From: Cymodocea nodosa
Lineage: Eukaryota > Streptophyta > Magnoliopsida > Alismatales > Cymodoceaceae
NCBI GenBank assembly: GCA_036874045.1
Contig: CM072336.1
Coordinates: 26,053,501-26,117,500, forward strand
Direction: 5' to 3'
DNA length: 64,000 nt
Of the stretch, positions 11,901 through 45,840 are shown piece after piece. The translations under genes were made by a program, and so were the position numbers. Below the pieces are notes generated by a model. It had not been told where the DNA came from, searched no databases, and saw only the letters and a list, made by a program, of their open reading frames with translations. Position 1 is the first letter of the stretch. Every line of letters starts with the position of its first letter.

Positions 11901-13680
11901 TTGTATAAGTTAAATAGATGTTTGTATAAGTGATGTGATCACCCGAACTAACTATTGCGCAATAAGATTAAACGAGGAGAATTTATACACTGAGAAAATC
12001 ATGAGGGATAATAAACAATAAGTGATAATCTACTTAATTGAATAGTAAATTATAGTTAGGGTAGTGCTCGATAGATTAAGTAGAAATTAGGATTTAGGAT
12101 GTCCCATGGACATACCTAAAATAATGAAATATAAAAAAAGAGAAATAAATAAATATCGGGAAGAAAGAATGAATTATGGAAATTGATATGGACATAAAAG
12201 AAAAGCTTTCCATGCACATGGGATTGACACTGCAGATCTGAAAGTTTATTGAGCAAACCTTTTAGCTTGCTTTTCCTCAAGTTCCCTGGTTCTGAATATA
12301 ACTTTCACTCCCTGCAATATGTGTCTGGCACATAAATTATATAGAAAGAAATCCAACTCTAAAAATAAACAACATGAATGGATATAAAAGATAAAATTTA
12401 GAGGGAAAAGAAATGAAATTTTAATGATTTTTGAGGAAGAATAGTTACAGGTATTGTTTGAAGGACAGATGAAACATGTGGCTTTCCGGCCTTTCCTTCA
12501 ACAAACAGGAAAAATTTTGAGACACCCAGTACTTTGTGATAAAAAAGCCATGGAAGGATCTGCTCTAGGCCAGCCGAAGTGCTTGTTGTGATACATATCT
12601 GCACAAAGCGACATAATTAGACCTTCTATTCTCGTATTTCCCTTTTCACGAGGACCACATTAGAAGCACATGAATTGATGTATTGGAAGCTTAAAATCAA
12701 CAGAAACGATTATTGTCTAGTTGCTACTGAGTTGAAATTAAATTGTGTGCCCCAAGTCACCAACAGATAGACTTGGGTACAATATTAATCGAGTAATGAA
12801 GAAAACAAACAAAATTGGAAATTTTAGAGCACTGGCTGTTGTTTAGAATTCCTAGCTAAGCAAATCATAGTTGATATTCTGGTTCTAGAGTTATATGTTC
12901 ATATTCTATACTCAATTCATCTCCATCCTTGTTGAATAAGACATCCTTATTAAATTGCTGAAGATGAAATACGTAAGATGTTGGAAGAAGTAATGCAACC
13001 ACCGTTATAAAAAAATATCTTCAATTGCATCTCAATTTCACCAACCAACCCAACAATCAGCAATTTCTTTAGCCAACCATCCAAAACAACAAAAAATGAG
13101 AGACAAATCAGATCTTCTATCACTGATACAACTCAAAATCTAAGTGCCACTAATGCAAATGAGAAAAGCGCATCAATAAAGAGAGACGAAGATCTCAACA
13201 TTCTGAACGAAAACACGTATGCAAAACCACACCGAACACAAAAACAACAACAACAAATCTATCTCCACACAAAAATCAAACTCTCCAAAAATAATGCACC
13301 TTTGGCCTCAGATCCGCTCCGGTATCGAAGTTCCACCCTCTGAGATAGGGGAAGCTCGGTCTCCCCCTCTGCCCCAGAATCTGCCGGCAGTCCGACCCAC
13401 CACCACCTCCGATCGATGGGATCGAAAACGAAGAGGAACCCAAATGAGAATTGGACCCGATGGGGCTATTTTCCATCCCGGGGAACCGCTGGTCATTGGT
13501 GGGCCACCGGGACACTGGGTCGTCGATGCCCCCTCGCCATTGGAGGAGGAAGGCGAAGGAGGCCAACGTCAAAGGGAGGGCCGTGAGGAGGAGTAGCAGC
13601 TTGGAGGCGAACGAATGGGAGGAGGACGAGGAGGAGGTGGTGGGCTGTTGAACCCGGGAATGGAGCCCGAGACCAGCCAT
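5955..13680 (-). CDS. Glycosyltransferase family 92 (DUF23) protein
   Basis: A predicted type II membrane glycosyltransferase of the plant GT92 clade often annotated as 'glycosyltransferase family 92 protein RCOM_0530710-like'. The acceptor is not known to me; the plant GT92 relatives GALS extend pectic beta-1,4-galactan in the Golgi, but this is a different clade. Eleven exons in transcription order: 13680-13300, 12598-12449, 12311-12259, 8119-8011, 7782-7648, 7567-7523, 7221-7034, 6864-6723, 6604-6558, 6421-6334, 6236-5955. All junctions are GT-AG and keep frame, giving 539 aa. Residues about 28-48 form one membrane anchor ([19 protein letters not shown]), followed by a Gly/Ser-rich stem. 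The catalytic domain starts near residue 128 ([18 protein letters not shown]). The DxD-type motif is HLDTDEL at 240-246. The basic, Cys-containing block [18 protein letters not shown] comes from exon 8. The last ~60 residues are low-complexity. Intron 3 is 4.1 kb and repeat-filled. Confidence 0.93.
9458..10165. repeat. Composite direct and inverted repeat in GT92 intron 3
   Basis: Two ~115-bp blocks in the same orientation, about 9664-9777 and 10004-10122, share segments such as TTGAAATAATTA, ACACAAATTTAG and CACTTTCCTAA. In addition AATCAGAAATTAAT near 9659 is mirrored by ATTAATTTCTGATTA near 10146-10163, with matching ..AACCA..CTCC inner parts, so the block has inverted ends. The left part, 9458-9665, resembles 52437-52635 in the first E2 gene's intron 2. 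This looks like the remains of a non-autonomous DNA element or MITE cluster; I cannot name the family. Confidence 0.5.
11040..11590. repeat. Diverged ~118-135-bp tandem repeat in GT92 intron 3
   Basis: The anchor GCTTGGTGTGATTGT, with variants, occurs at about 11173, 11291, 11426 and 11552. Between anchors the units share CATGC(A)TG..TT, GATGCAC..GGTNTTGGT, TTGACATG and CCTTGAGATTTGT segments in the same order. The spacing varies (118, 135, 126 bp), so the array is an old minisatellite with indels. It sits inside a 4.1-kb intron with no coding potential. Confidence 0.7.
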
Positions 13681-16050
13681 GAAAGGGAGAGCAATGGGAA
13701 ACGTAGAAGTAGGACTCTTTCGGTTCAGTTTATGAAGAGAGGGAGGGAGAAGGCAATAGTGGGGTGGAACGGAGTAAAACCATGGGACCGTGGTTTTTTC
13801 TTCTTTTTTTTTAAAATGATGATAATTTTTTTATTTATCAAAATTTAAATTTTAAAATTTGTTAATATTTTTATTTTTTTAATATATCAAACTATTAGAA
13901 TTGATTTATATATACCTTTTAATATATTAAAATTGTTATAAATTTTTAAAGAATATGTACACAGGCTACGTACACATGTAGTTTACCGTTTACCATTATT
14001 AATAACCATATATATGCAAAGTTACCATTTATCATTTTTTTTTACTTTTAAATAGAAATAATTTTTATCTAGAAGAGGGAAATTTTAAGAGCTGTATTTT
14101 TATATTCTTATAAATATATAGAAAGGTAAAGGCAATCATATATGTAAAGTTATTAAATGACTAGAAATGTATGATAAATTTTGTATGAATCAAATAAGTA
14201 TCAATTTGTAATCTGAAAAATCACCATTTTGGTTGAATTACAATCATTAATTTTATAATCAAAATATCTTGATGTACGTTACTCGAAATAAGTTAGAATT
14301 TTAATCATAGTAGATGATATATACCTAATTATGTAATTAAATGTAAATTTTAAAAAATGATGATAAATTAAGAGTTGTTTCTTGGGAAAAAAAGAACGAT
14401 CCTAAACTTTAAAGTTTTATTTGTATACTTAGAATTGAATTTGACGGAATTAAAATTCTAATTAAAAATAAAATTAAATAGAATTAGATATAAACAAAAA
14501 TTAAAATTTAGGTGTTTATATATATTTAATAATTAAATGAAAATTAAAATTTAAGTATTTATGCACATGTAAGAAAGTAATAGAATTAGAATTTTATGTT
14601 TATGTGTGAAAATAATGTAACACAAATGTTATTAATTAATTAATTTAACTAATTTAATAATAATATATTTAATTAAAAAATTTGATATATTAATTAAATA
14701 TTTAATATGTCATATAATGATACCATTAGATGTTCATATGTTATTAATATAACTTTACATTTAATAACAAAGTCCAAATATTTGCTTAAAGAATGGGTAG
14801 AAACAAAATTCTCATTTAAAGGGATGAAAATTTAGATTTACATATTTATCCTAGAACTACATTTTTTTTTGAAATTATAATTTCTTGTTTGCAGACACTT
14901 TGACATTCAAAATTGAATAGAATTTAAATTTTTTTTTTAATTTCAAATACACAAATCTCACCTAAATATACATATAAAATGACCATGGTGGTAATTAATG
15001 GACATGGAATTTTGATCTTAGTTGTGAACAATGAATGCGAAAAGTAATTGATGAGATTCATACCTTTTTGGAAACCTAATCAATGACATGAAAATAACGC
15101 TCGAACCGTTATATGTTCTGTTGGATCTTTAAATAACGTATGTCCTGAGGAAGGGTTGAGATTACTCTTGCAATAAATTGCATTTGGACCTTTTCATGAA
15201 TAGCATGTTCTTATTTAGAATTTTTTTTTTAATGAAATAAAATATATATATTAGATGTGAGATGCAACAGTTGTATAATCATAACTAGGTTAGAGAAACA
15301 AAGATAGTTTTAGAGTATAACAATAATTAGATCCTGAAAGTAGGATGTAAAAGATAGTAGAACAATACTAGATTTAGGAAACAAGAAGGAAATGGAATTA
15401 ATTATTTTCTTCGTTTTCAACAATTTCGGTCTAGCGCTTGAAAATCAATCCTTCAAGGAGTCCACAAAAAAAATTGAAGTTATCAACATTGACCATGTTG
15501 TTATTGTTATTTGTTTTTTAGGAAGCGTATTTTGTGGGAGATTTTTAAGGTTTGTTTTTGTATTTCTTTATAAATATATGATAATATAGAAATAATTATA
15601 TGAATTTAGTTATTAGATCGATAATCATAAATATATGATAAATTCGTCATTTCAATTCAATAAATATCAATCCTTCATCTAAAGGTTTAAAAATTCTCCA
15701 GTTTTATGAAACTCTGTCAAATATTGATTTGTTAACAGAAAATATCCTAATGAATATAACTCAGATTAAAGTTAAATTTTCAATACATAATAAATTATAC
15801 CTTCTCTTAACACATTGAATCATTTTTACTTCTACACTTGGACATTTTTCAACCATCATATTTTGGTGCATGGATATGACAAAAATTGCTCTCCATGCTT
15901 TTTAGTGGTTTTTCATGAAATTTTTAAATGTTTGATATAATATTACTCGCAAAAAGAATAACAAGTTGATCGTAAATAGGGTATATCTTTTCCTTACATG
16001 ATTTACATTCAAGATGTGCCTAAATAATAAATAAATAAATTCTTATCAAT
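13681..16050. other. AT-rich spacer upstream of the GT92 gene
   Basis: The first ~110 bases upstream of the GT92 start codon are purine-rich (AGAGAGGGAGGGAGAAGG) and probably its 5' UTR and core promoter. From about 13800 the sequence is strongly AT-rich with long A and T runs. I see no conserved protein, RNA gene or clear transposon ends. The open stretch at 15392-15589 (+) is short and matches nothing I recognise. Confidence 0.55.
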
Positions 16051-16059
16051 TACGTTTAT

Positions 16060-16610
16060 TCGACAAGAAATAATTATAAATTATATAAATATTATCTTAA
16101 CAAATTCCTCCCACACTTCAATAGAAATATCAACATGACCGTAGACATAATTTCGCCTTCATCAACTTTGTTTACAAATTTTTGAATAGTTTTTATATTA
16201 AGTTGTTAAGTCTTTATCTAATAATCAACAATTTTCTTCTCAATATCACTTCTCGTTGCCTGATTACATTGTACAATAACTTTTTTCCATATCTCTAATT
16301 TTATTTTACTGTCGTAAGTGTTTCCATTCTCTTCTTTCAAAACATTACATAATATATTTAAAAACAATTCATCATTTTGACTATTTTAACTAATATAACT
16401 CTTTCCTCCTACCTCTTTGTTTTCTGAATTATCCATAAATACTTCACTAGCTTATCCAATTAATCTTGTTTGCACAACGGAAAGAGCTACTGGCTTGTCC
16501 TTCTATCCAATTAAATTAGCTAAAGGTGTACGTTCATGAACCCATGCTAAAGTTTTAATCAATTCTTGCCAATATATCCACACTTAGGCAATTGGTTTTC
16601 TGCAAGATTT
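16060..16610 (-). pseudogene. Broken host-type coding fragment, family unidentified
   Basis: The minus strand carries a continuous protein-like reading of about 150 codons, interrupted by in-frame stops. It includes the readable runs HERTPLANLIG, KDKPVALSVVQTRL, ASEVFMDNSENKEVG, DELFLN, NVLKEENGNTYDSK, KLEIWKKVIVQCNQATR, SDIEKKIVDY and NKVDEGEIMSTVM. The composition is that of an ordinary soluble eukaryotic protein, unlike the AT-rich surroundings. I count about four internal stops (around 16196, 16213, 16452 and 16504, roughly), and no introns are obvious. It may be a decayed processed pseudogene or the last exon of a lost gene. I could not assign the family with confidence. Confidence 0.55.
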
Positions 16611-17090
16611 CTTCATTAATAGAAAAACCTATTTCTTCATTTCATATGACAAGCCTATTGATTTTATATGAAATTAAAGATGAACATATTTCTTCATTTC
16701 ATGTCGATTTTATGACTGTATGGTCAACGTTAAAAAATAAAAGAACCAAAGATAGGTGTTGAGCAACTACAATATAGGATTGACAGGACAATTAATCCTA
16801 CAAGAAAAAAAAAGAAATGTAAAAATTACAAATCAATAAATAGGTACCCTTCCCCCACAATGTTAAAATTACAATTGTTCATGTTTCTTATGATAGATGA
16901 ATGTTTCCACAGCCAAATCGATTGCTAATTTTATCTCCTATCTTAATTGACAGAGCACTAGAGTGGCTACAGGTACCGTTGCAACTTCACGACTGTTGAA
17001 GAAGTATGCATGACTAGGAGTTTTTTTATGACGTGGCAATGAAGAAGGTGAAAGAATTTAAAAGGAAAAATTAGGAAGAATGTGAAAAAG
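16611..17090. other. Spacer between pseudogene and copia element
   Basis: AT-rich DNA with no coding signal. It contains a short repeated segment (TTTCTTCATTTCAT near 16632 and 16689) and nothing else I can name. Confidence 0.4.
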
Positions 17091-17397
17091 TGTTAGAACA
17101 TCATCGAACAATGTTCTTCACTGTTACAGAACAAGTAAAGAAATAACTAAGATTACAATATTTTTTTCACATGACCCTTTACATTTATTTATACATACAT
17201 GACTTATGAAAGGATGTACCCATACGATAAGGGGCACAACCTTTAATACACATAACTAACAATATAACTATTATTAGCCAGAGATGTGGTCTTACATATA
17301 TAACTAACACCATCAAAGCCTAACTCATGATTTCTTATGTTAACTATATATAAAATCATGGTAAACAACACTTAATATCTAAAGCAATTAAATAACA
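17091..17397 (-). repeat. Copia 3' LTR (left copy)
   Basis: A 307-bp direct-repeat partner of the block ending at 20416. It begins TGTTAGAACA and ends ..AATAACA on the + strand. Shared landmarks are GTTCTTCACTGTT, TGACCCTTTACATTTATTTATAC and ACTTAATATCTAAA. Confidence 0.85.
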
Positions 17398-20131
17398 CTC
17401 CCCCTTGCTTTATATATTTCCAACACCCAATCTCTTCCTAGAAGTTTAAACAAGTAAAGGTTTTGTAAATATATCTATCAATTGATCCTTCGACCTGTAG
17501 TGAGTCAAGAACGCCTCACTCTTGCTTTGCATATCCCTCACTGCATAAAGCTTTGCATGGAAATGCTTTGTTCTATCGTGGAACTCTAGGTTGTGAGAGA
17601 TGGTAATGGCAACTTGATCATCAATCAACAGTTGTGTTACTTCTTTTTACTCTAAATGCAAGTTGGTTAATATTTTCCTTAGCTATACAGCCTGATTGGT
17701 AGTTGCATTTATTGCTATTATCTCTGCTTCTATAGTTGATTGGATACAAAGATCTTGTTTCTTGGAGCACTAAGAAAAGATGTTTGAATCAAATCGAAAA
17801 TAGTAACCTGAAATACTTTTATAATCAACTAGTGATCCACCCCATTCACTATCTGAATAACCAAATAAAATATCATATTGTGTTCTTTGAAACTTTAAAC
17901 TAAAGTTTACAGTTCCCTCTACATAACTGATCACCCTTATTGTAGCTTGAAGATGCTCACTGTAAATACTATGCATAAACCTAGACAGAAAACTAATAAC
18001 ATACAATATATTTGGTCTAGTTGCTATGAGATATAAGAGACATCCAATCATGCTCCTATAGAGACTCTCATTAGTCCTAGCAATAGTCAAAATTGTGCTT
18101 AACTTCTCCTTATAGTACACAAGTGTATTCACAAATTTACTATCAACCATATTAAATCTTTTCAGCAAGTCTCATGCATATTTCCCTTGAGAAACTGTAA
18201 TTTCTTCATTTCCTGAATGAACCTCCAATTCCAAAAAATAGGACATTAATCCTAGATCCGACATTTCAAGATTCTTTATCATATGATGTTTAAAGGCTTC
18301 CACTTACTAAGTGCTACTGCTAGTCACCAACAAGTCATCAACATATAATAAAACAATCAAAACATCCTTTGTTCTCTTCTTTACATATATTGTAGCTTCC
18401 GAGAAGCTTCGAGCGAAGCCTAATTTGAGCAAAATTGATTACCAAGCTTGTGGAACTTATTTTGAATCATAGAGTGCCTTCTTTAGTTTATATACTTTGT
18501 TGTCCTCACCTGCAACTTCAAAACCTTATGGTTGATCAACATATACATCTTCCAACAAATCTTCATTTAAGAATGAGAATTTTACATCTAAATGATGTAT
18601 TTTCCACCCAAACTGTGAACTAAGTGCAAGTAGCAATCAGATGGTTTTGAACCGAACCACAGGTGCAAATGTATCTAGGTAGTTTACACCAAATTCTTAA
18701 GCATAGCCTTTAACCACTAACCTGACTTTATGCTTGTGAATGAAGTCATCTTGATTTAACTTGATTCTAAACACCCACTTTACACCAATTACCTTTTGAT
18801 TTTCAGAAGAAGCTACAAGTTGCCAAGTTCCATTTCTTTCTATTACAGATATTTTGTCTTCCATTGCCTTCTTCCAATGTGGATCCTTTAAAGCCTACTC
18901 AACTGTTGTTAGTTCTTGTTTGACTATATTAGACCTCTGGTAAATGTCAGTCAGAGATCTAATTTCCCTCACTAAGATATTTTCTTCATTGTCCGCATCA
19001 TGGTCTTTCAAGGCTTGGATCAATCTGCACTTCTTCTTCCTCATTTTTAAAAGAGTTTGCCTCCTCAATTAAGTTATCCTGTGTGGTAGTTGGAGAACCT
19101 TTGACAACCTCCCGCTTCCAAGGTATATCTTTAACAAAAGTAGAAAATTTCTGTAAGATTTGGTACTAGGGTGGTATCTGATAAATACTCCAGAATTTGA
19201 TTTTGAATCTAATTTATTTCTTTTTTCTGTAGGTATGTGTGCATAACATAGGCATCCAAAAATCCTTAGATGCTTCACAGAAGGTTTGTACCCAAACCAT
19301 AACTCGAATGGTATAACTTTTTCCACTATTTTTGTAGGTAATTGATTTTGAATGTAAACTGAGGTGTTGTAAGCTTCTGCCCAAAATTCTTTAGACAAAT
19401 TTCTCTCATACATTATACACCTTACCATCTCCATTATGGTCCGACTTTTTCTTTCACTGATACCATTCTGTTGAGATATGTATGGTGCTGTTAATTGATG
19501 TTCTATACTAGATTCATAACAGATTTTGTTAAATTCATTTCAAGTATACTCAGATTCATTGTCAGTCCTTACACTCTTGATTTGATGACCTGACTGATTC
19601 TCCACTAATTGTTTTAACCTCCAGAAATGTTGAAAAACTTCTAATTTAGAATTCAGAAAGTAAATCCAACATAGTTTAGTATAGTCATCAATAAATGATA
19701 CATAATACAAACTATAATTTAAAGGTGGTAAACTCATTCGAATTGCAACATCTGAATAGATCAATTGCAACTTTTAAGAAGCTCTCCATGATGCAGAATA
19801 ATTTTTTTTTCCTGCACTATTTCTCCAACTAGTAAGTATTACAAGTTGATGAAATTTTCTTCAACTAAGGAACCCCTACAATTAAATTATCACTATTGAA
19901 TTTCAGTAGCGTATTAATGTGACAATGCTCCATTCTTTTATGCCATATTTCAATAACCTGATCTTCAAGATGAACAACTGCACTCTGGGTCTTAGTTGGA
20001 TTTAAAAGAAAACTTCTACCTTTCATTGCTACTCGAAACATCTCCTCACCTTGACAGTCTAGAATTTGACAAAATGGATTTTCAAAGACAACTTGAAAAC
20101 CTCTCTCCATCAACTAACCTACAGAAAAGAA

Positions 20132-20416
20132 ATGTTCTTCACTGTTGTAGAAAAAGTAAAGAAAAATTTGCAATAACAATTTTTTTTTTCACGTGACCCT
20201 TTACATTTATTTATACCTATGTACGAAGAGATGCATCCATAGAACAAGAGACAACTTTTCATACACATAACAAACAGTATAGCCATCATTATACACAAAG
20301 AGATGTAACCTTACACATATAACCAACACCATCAAAAACTAACCTATGATTTCTCATGTTAACCATACATGGAATCATGATAAATAACACTTAATATCTA
20401 AAACAATTAAATAACA
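20132..20416 (-). repeat. Copia 5' LTR (right copy)
   Basis: The direct-repeat partner of 17091-17397, sharing the same landmarks in the same order and the same ..TTAAATAACA outer end. By eye it differs from its partner at a good fraction of sites, which supports an old insertion. Confidence 0.83.
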
Positions 20417-21190
20417 CAAAGGCAGAGAATCCCAAATGACAAATGATTTGCTGCAGAACGTCTAATGACAACAAGCAACCCAAAATTGCAAGAAGTAGGG
20501 TACAGTGAAGGGATGTAAAATTAGGGGATATCAAGTAGTTTTGCGATTTATTCAACAAGAATGCTAAAGCAAATTGAATATAACGAAAATGGCACAAAAT
20601 CGACACTTGAACCCAAGATAGACTATTGATGCAAGAGGAAGAGCAATTGGTGTTTTCTACGAAAGAATTGACTTCACCGGAAGATGAGAGGAGATTTCGT
20701 AACAATAGCCTACCACGATGTTGGCGAGATATTCCGAGATAGGTGAGAACAAGATCAAGATGAAGACAGCAAAGTTGATTTTCGACTACCGATGAAAATA
20801 TGGAAGTCAAGTAGTACAGATGTAGACGAGGATGAAAAGAGGAGGGTTATCGAGACTTTTGAAGGATATGAGATGTGAAAGTTCAAAAAATCTAAATTGT
20901 TATATGTAAAAAAATTTAAAAATAAAATTTTAACTTTTTATTACGATACAAATACTAATACTAGAAAAGTTAAAAAAAACTTTTTTCACACTTTTCTTTA
21001 ATACGTACGATACAAATTCTCCCTTGATTTACTTCACAGTCTCCCGTAACGAAGACGGCAATATAGAAAATATGATGAAATTAATAATTCCACATAACAA
21101 ATATGAACGTGATCTTGACATGGGGCGAGACGAGACGGATTCTTATCACACATCGGCATCCCTCGTCCCGCCCTTCCCGAGACGAGACGG
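20417..21190. other. Upstream region of NFS2
   Basis: From 20417 to about 20830 the DNA is of middling GC with a minus-strand open stretch (20391-20810) that matches nothing I know and overlaps the LTR, so I do not call it. The last ~180 bases before NFS2 become GC-rich. The 15-mer CGAGACGAGACGGAT occurs twice, at 21126-21140 and 21178-21192, the second copy running into the NFS2 start codon. No TATA box is obvious close to the gene. Confidence 0.5.
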
Positions 21191-42488
<21,298 letters not shown>

Positions 42489-45400
42489 TCTACACATTAT
42501 TTCTCTTTTACGTCTCGCCTTCTCAATGGGATTTTGCTGCTGTTCTGAAGAAGCTTCACCGTGTCTGTCATTGAAATTTTTGTGGCGAGAAATACCGTTA
42601 AGATTTGGCCGCAACATGTGGAGTTCAGAAGTTTTTTGATCTCCTCTCTGTTGATGGCATGGATAGAAGTTTCCTTTGCAGTGATTATTATACAATGTGA
42701 TTCTTCCAATGTTGTGAAATGGCTTCTTCCTCATCGCAGGAGAATATTTGGTCAACCATCTTTGGCACCAATAGGCTTGTAGATAGATTGTATGATCAAC
42801 AGTGAAGCCAACCAATAGGCTTTTCCATGGCTATTCTTTCCACATTGTATATTGGATCACATTTAGCATAATGGCTGACTTATCACAATACATTGTAGGC
42901 TACGGTTTTCATCGATGGATGATGGGATTTCACGCGTTCGATGCCAAGCTTGTGTGGTACACGTATCAACTGAAAGGGATAGGGATGCGCTTATGTTATT
43001 AAAATTTAAGAACTGCATTTAAATGCTCGAAATTCATTGGGTAATTAGGTTCTCATATTTTGGTGGTATCATTAGAAGTATTTTCCTAGGTGATTCTTTT
43101 AAATATTTTATTTTTAAAGTAAAATTTATTTAACTAATTATTTAATCTAGGTATAATCTCTTCTGTATCGAAATTTTAATTTTATTGGGTATTATTCATT
43201 AATAATTTTTATTTAAAAACTAATAGTTAAAATATAATGAAAATTGTTGAATTTTAAGATCTTTAAATTAAAGATTGATTTTGTAATGTACGTATGATCA
43301 TTTCTCTAATATTAGGAAGTTGACCTCTACTTGGAAACCTTAAGCAACATATGTTCAATCGTTCAAATTTCTCATTATTCTTGCACTCAACGCGCGTCAT
43401 CAAACTAATGCAGTTTTCACAGGGGAAATAATTATCATCTAGTTATCAAAACTAGATTTTTTCCGGAATTCATTTCCACAAATACGTGTGGGAACTAGGT
43501 TACGATTCATAAGCCGCATAAATAAACTAATTAATTTTAAGTTTTGACGTGTCAACATTGCTCACAAGTGCATCGAACTAAAAATCTTCTTGGAATAACC
43601 ACCCTCAAATATTACGAGGTATAAAATCTTCCATAGCATAGTTCATCTACGTTAGCAAAATTGCAGTATTATAATGTTATAATCTTATTGTATTAATATC
43701 AGAAGTAGGGATAGGATTATCTTTTGATCATATATGTAATTTTCTTTATAATATCAGAATGTGTAGTTTGCAATCCAAACGCATTTTCTATGATGACATG
43801 TATAGTTTGAAGACTTTTTCTACTTTGAAATTGATGCAAGCACTCAGAATTCATCGCAAATACTACGTTAGGCAAAAATAATACCAATATAAGAGAACGA
43901 TCACCCGCGTTGCTTTTCTGATCAACAATGACCCTACCACGGAAAAGGAATGAGGCAGCTTCCCTTGAACCCCATTGATGGTGATGACACAAATGAAAAT
44001 TTGATATTTCCTTTTTTATGTCGCCAATGAAATCTGGAAATAATGACCATCAGAAGCCATTTTCTTCCTCATTCTTTCCCAATTTGCTCCTTTTCACACC
44101 TCTTGCAAACTCAAGACTTAACTAGCACGACACTCCCCCATGCTGCTATCATGCCTTCGATATGCATAGGGTCGTTAGAGACCAATCCTTGTCACAAAGC
44201 AGCTTGAATCTCCAGGAGCAGAGTCGCAGGAGGTGCATATCATCTTGATGACCACCAAAGGATGAATTTGAGGCATACTTAATGAGAGATCGAATCCAAA
44301 GATTGGTGGAAACTGCAAGTTGTCAGGTATGGCAATTATAATCCTACAGCTTGTGATATTTTGACCATTCCTACGTCTATTGTAAGGTGCCTCAGAGTGT
44401 AGTGATTAATATGTAACTACAATCATTAATATACCAAGTATTAATATCTTACAGTTAATAATAACAATTTTTAATGATAATTATTGTCAATAATATTAGA
44501 TCTTAAAAAAACTGGAATCTAATTTCTAAGAGCTTGAAGCATTGAATGCAAAGGATAAACTACAATCTTTGAAACTAGTTTTAGGAAAGACTTGTGGACC
44601 ATATGGATATTTTCTCAAAAAAAATTCAAATATTAGGAAAATGATCACCATAGCTAAAAATGCAAAGATTTTATTTAAAATAAACAAATCCCGCTTTTTT
44701 GTAAACACTTGTTTCAAATAAAATATTCACTGTTGATAGATTTTAAATTGATATATTTAAGATATAAGATGAATACCTATAACATTTTTAATTTGAGTAC
44801 TCACACAAACATTGAACTCTCCAAATATACCCATCCAATTCCAACACCTAACTATATATTCAAAAAAATTCAAACAAGGAATTCTGAAAAAATAATTTAA
44901 ACTTCTTAATGAAATAGTAACTGAAAATATTTATCCATAATACTCTACTTTCTTCTTCATAATTACACTTCGTATTGTACATCTAGAATTGCATGGGCTT
45001 ATTGCTTGTATAAGTAAATTTGATTATTAATAGCAGAAAATACATGGTGCACCATCGACCAACACACTACCAAGAAATAATTTTCGAATCACGCAATCAA
45101 ACAATAGTTTTGGATGCTGATGCTGCTAATATGAAATGCTTCAGACACAATAAAAATATGAGTCTGAAGTTCCAGCCGAGATATATGTGAGACTCAATGG
45201 GTAGGTTAAAACCATTCCAGACCACTCTAGTTCAAGTTGAGAATACATATAAAAAGCACAAACTTCGTTTATTGAAGAATGAGAGAATCCAATGTAGAGT
45301 TGGATACACCAACCAGTAGGTATTCCATAACCCAAGGTATAGTCACCACATCCAACATTTTGGATTCAACCACAAACGAGATCAATAACATCTAAATCTA

Positions 45401-45560
45401 TAGACTTTCCCATGATAAAACCCTGTGCACTAGTTTACCACATTCCATATCAACAGTTCAACACCATTGCCAAACCTGCTTTATTCGAGAAAGAAGAGAA
45501 TCGAATATACCTACCCAATAGGCATTCCCAATTATTCAGTAACCCTACCATAGGCACCGC
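42489..45560. other. Spacer downstream of NFS2
   Basis: About the first 300 bases are likely the NFS2 3' UTR. The rest is AT-rich, and I find no gene, RNA or transposon with support. Near 45250-45360 and 45480-45560 two segments resemble each other (AATCCAATGTAGAG..CAGTAGGTATTCC..AACCC against AATCGAATATACC..CAATAGGCATTCC..AACCC), a diverged duplication about 220 bp apart that borders the clean 140-bp tandem repeat. Confidence 0.5.
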
Positions 45561-45840
45561 ATTCAAACAAAAAAAATAGACAACTAGCATCAAAATCTCT
45601 AGATTAAGTTCCCTTCTTCGCTCCCATTCCACGGCTAAAATGACAAACTTAAAGAAACAAAAAGCGAAACGAACAAAAGAGGCAGAAACCAAACCCTTGA
45701 ATTCAAACAAAAAAAATAGATAAATAGCATGTAAATCTATATATTAAGTTCGCTTCGTCGTTCCCATTCCACGACTAAAATCACAAACTTAAAGAAACAA
45801 AAAGCGAACCAAACAAGATTGGCAGAAACCGAACCCTAGC
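45561..45840. repeat. 140-bp tandem duplication, two units
   Basis: ATTCAAACAAAAAAAATAGA starts at both 45561 and 45701, and the two units stay in register at a constant 140-bp offset to the end: ..CCCATTCCACG(G/A)CTAAAAT.., AACTTAAAGAAACAAAAAGCGAA.., GGCAGAAACC(A/G)AACCCT. The copies differ at only a few sites, so the duplication is fairly young. The right unit ends at the stop codon of the small acidic-protein gene; the duplicated piece is thus essentially its 3' UTR. Confidence 0.9.

Larger units (their letters stand above)
17091..20416 (-). mobile_element. Old Ty1/copia LTR retrotransposon (fossil)
   Basis: The element lies on the minus strand, about 3.3 kb long, with related LTRs at both ends. 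The left LTR has TG...CA ends (TGTTA...TAACA), and a purine tract lies just inside it at about 17398-17406. Recognisable pol parts in element order, right to left on the + strand, are a GAG-pre-integrase segment with an HxxxxHxxxT-like zinc region near 19900-20100, integrase core pieces (about 19070-19770), reverse transcriptase pieces (about 17770-19000) and an RNase H end (about 17446-17700). The order GAG-pre-integrase, integrase, RT, RNase H is that of copia. The element is broken many times over and shorter than a full copia element. The LTRs differ at many positions, so the insertion is old. It lies upstream of NFS2 in the opposite orientation. Confidence 0.88.

Noticed and set aside
13219-13848. 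Plus-strand frames over GT92 exon 1
   Set aside because: Antisense shadows of a real first exon with membrane anchor and correct splice phase.
20391-20810. Minus-strand frame of 139 codons upstream of NFS2
   Set aside because: It overlaps the outer end of the copia LTR, resembles no family and has no splice or start context to support it.
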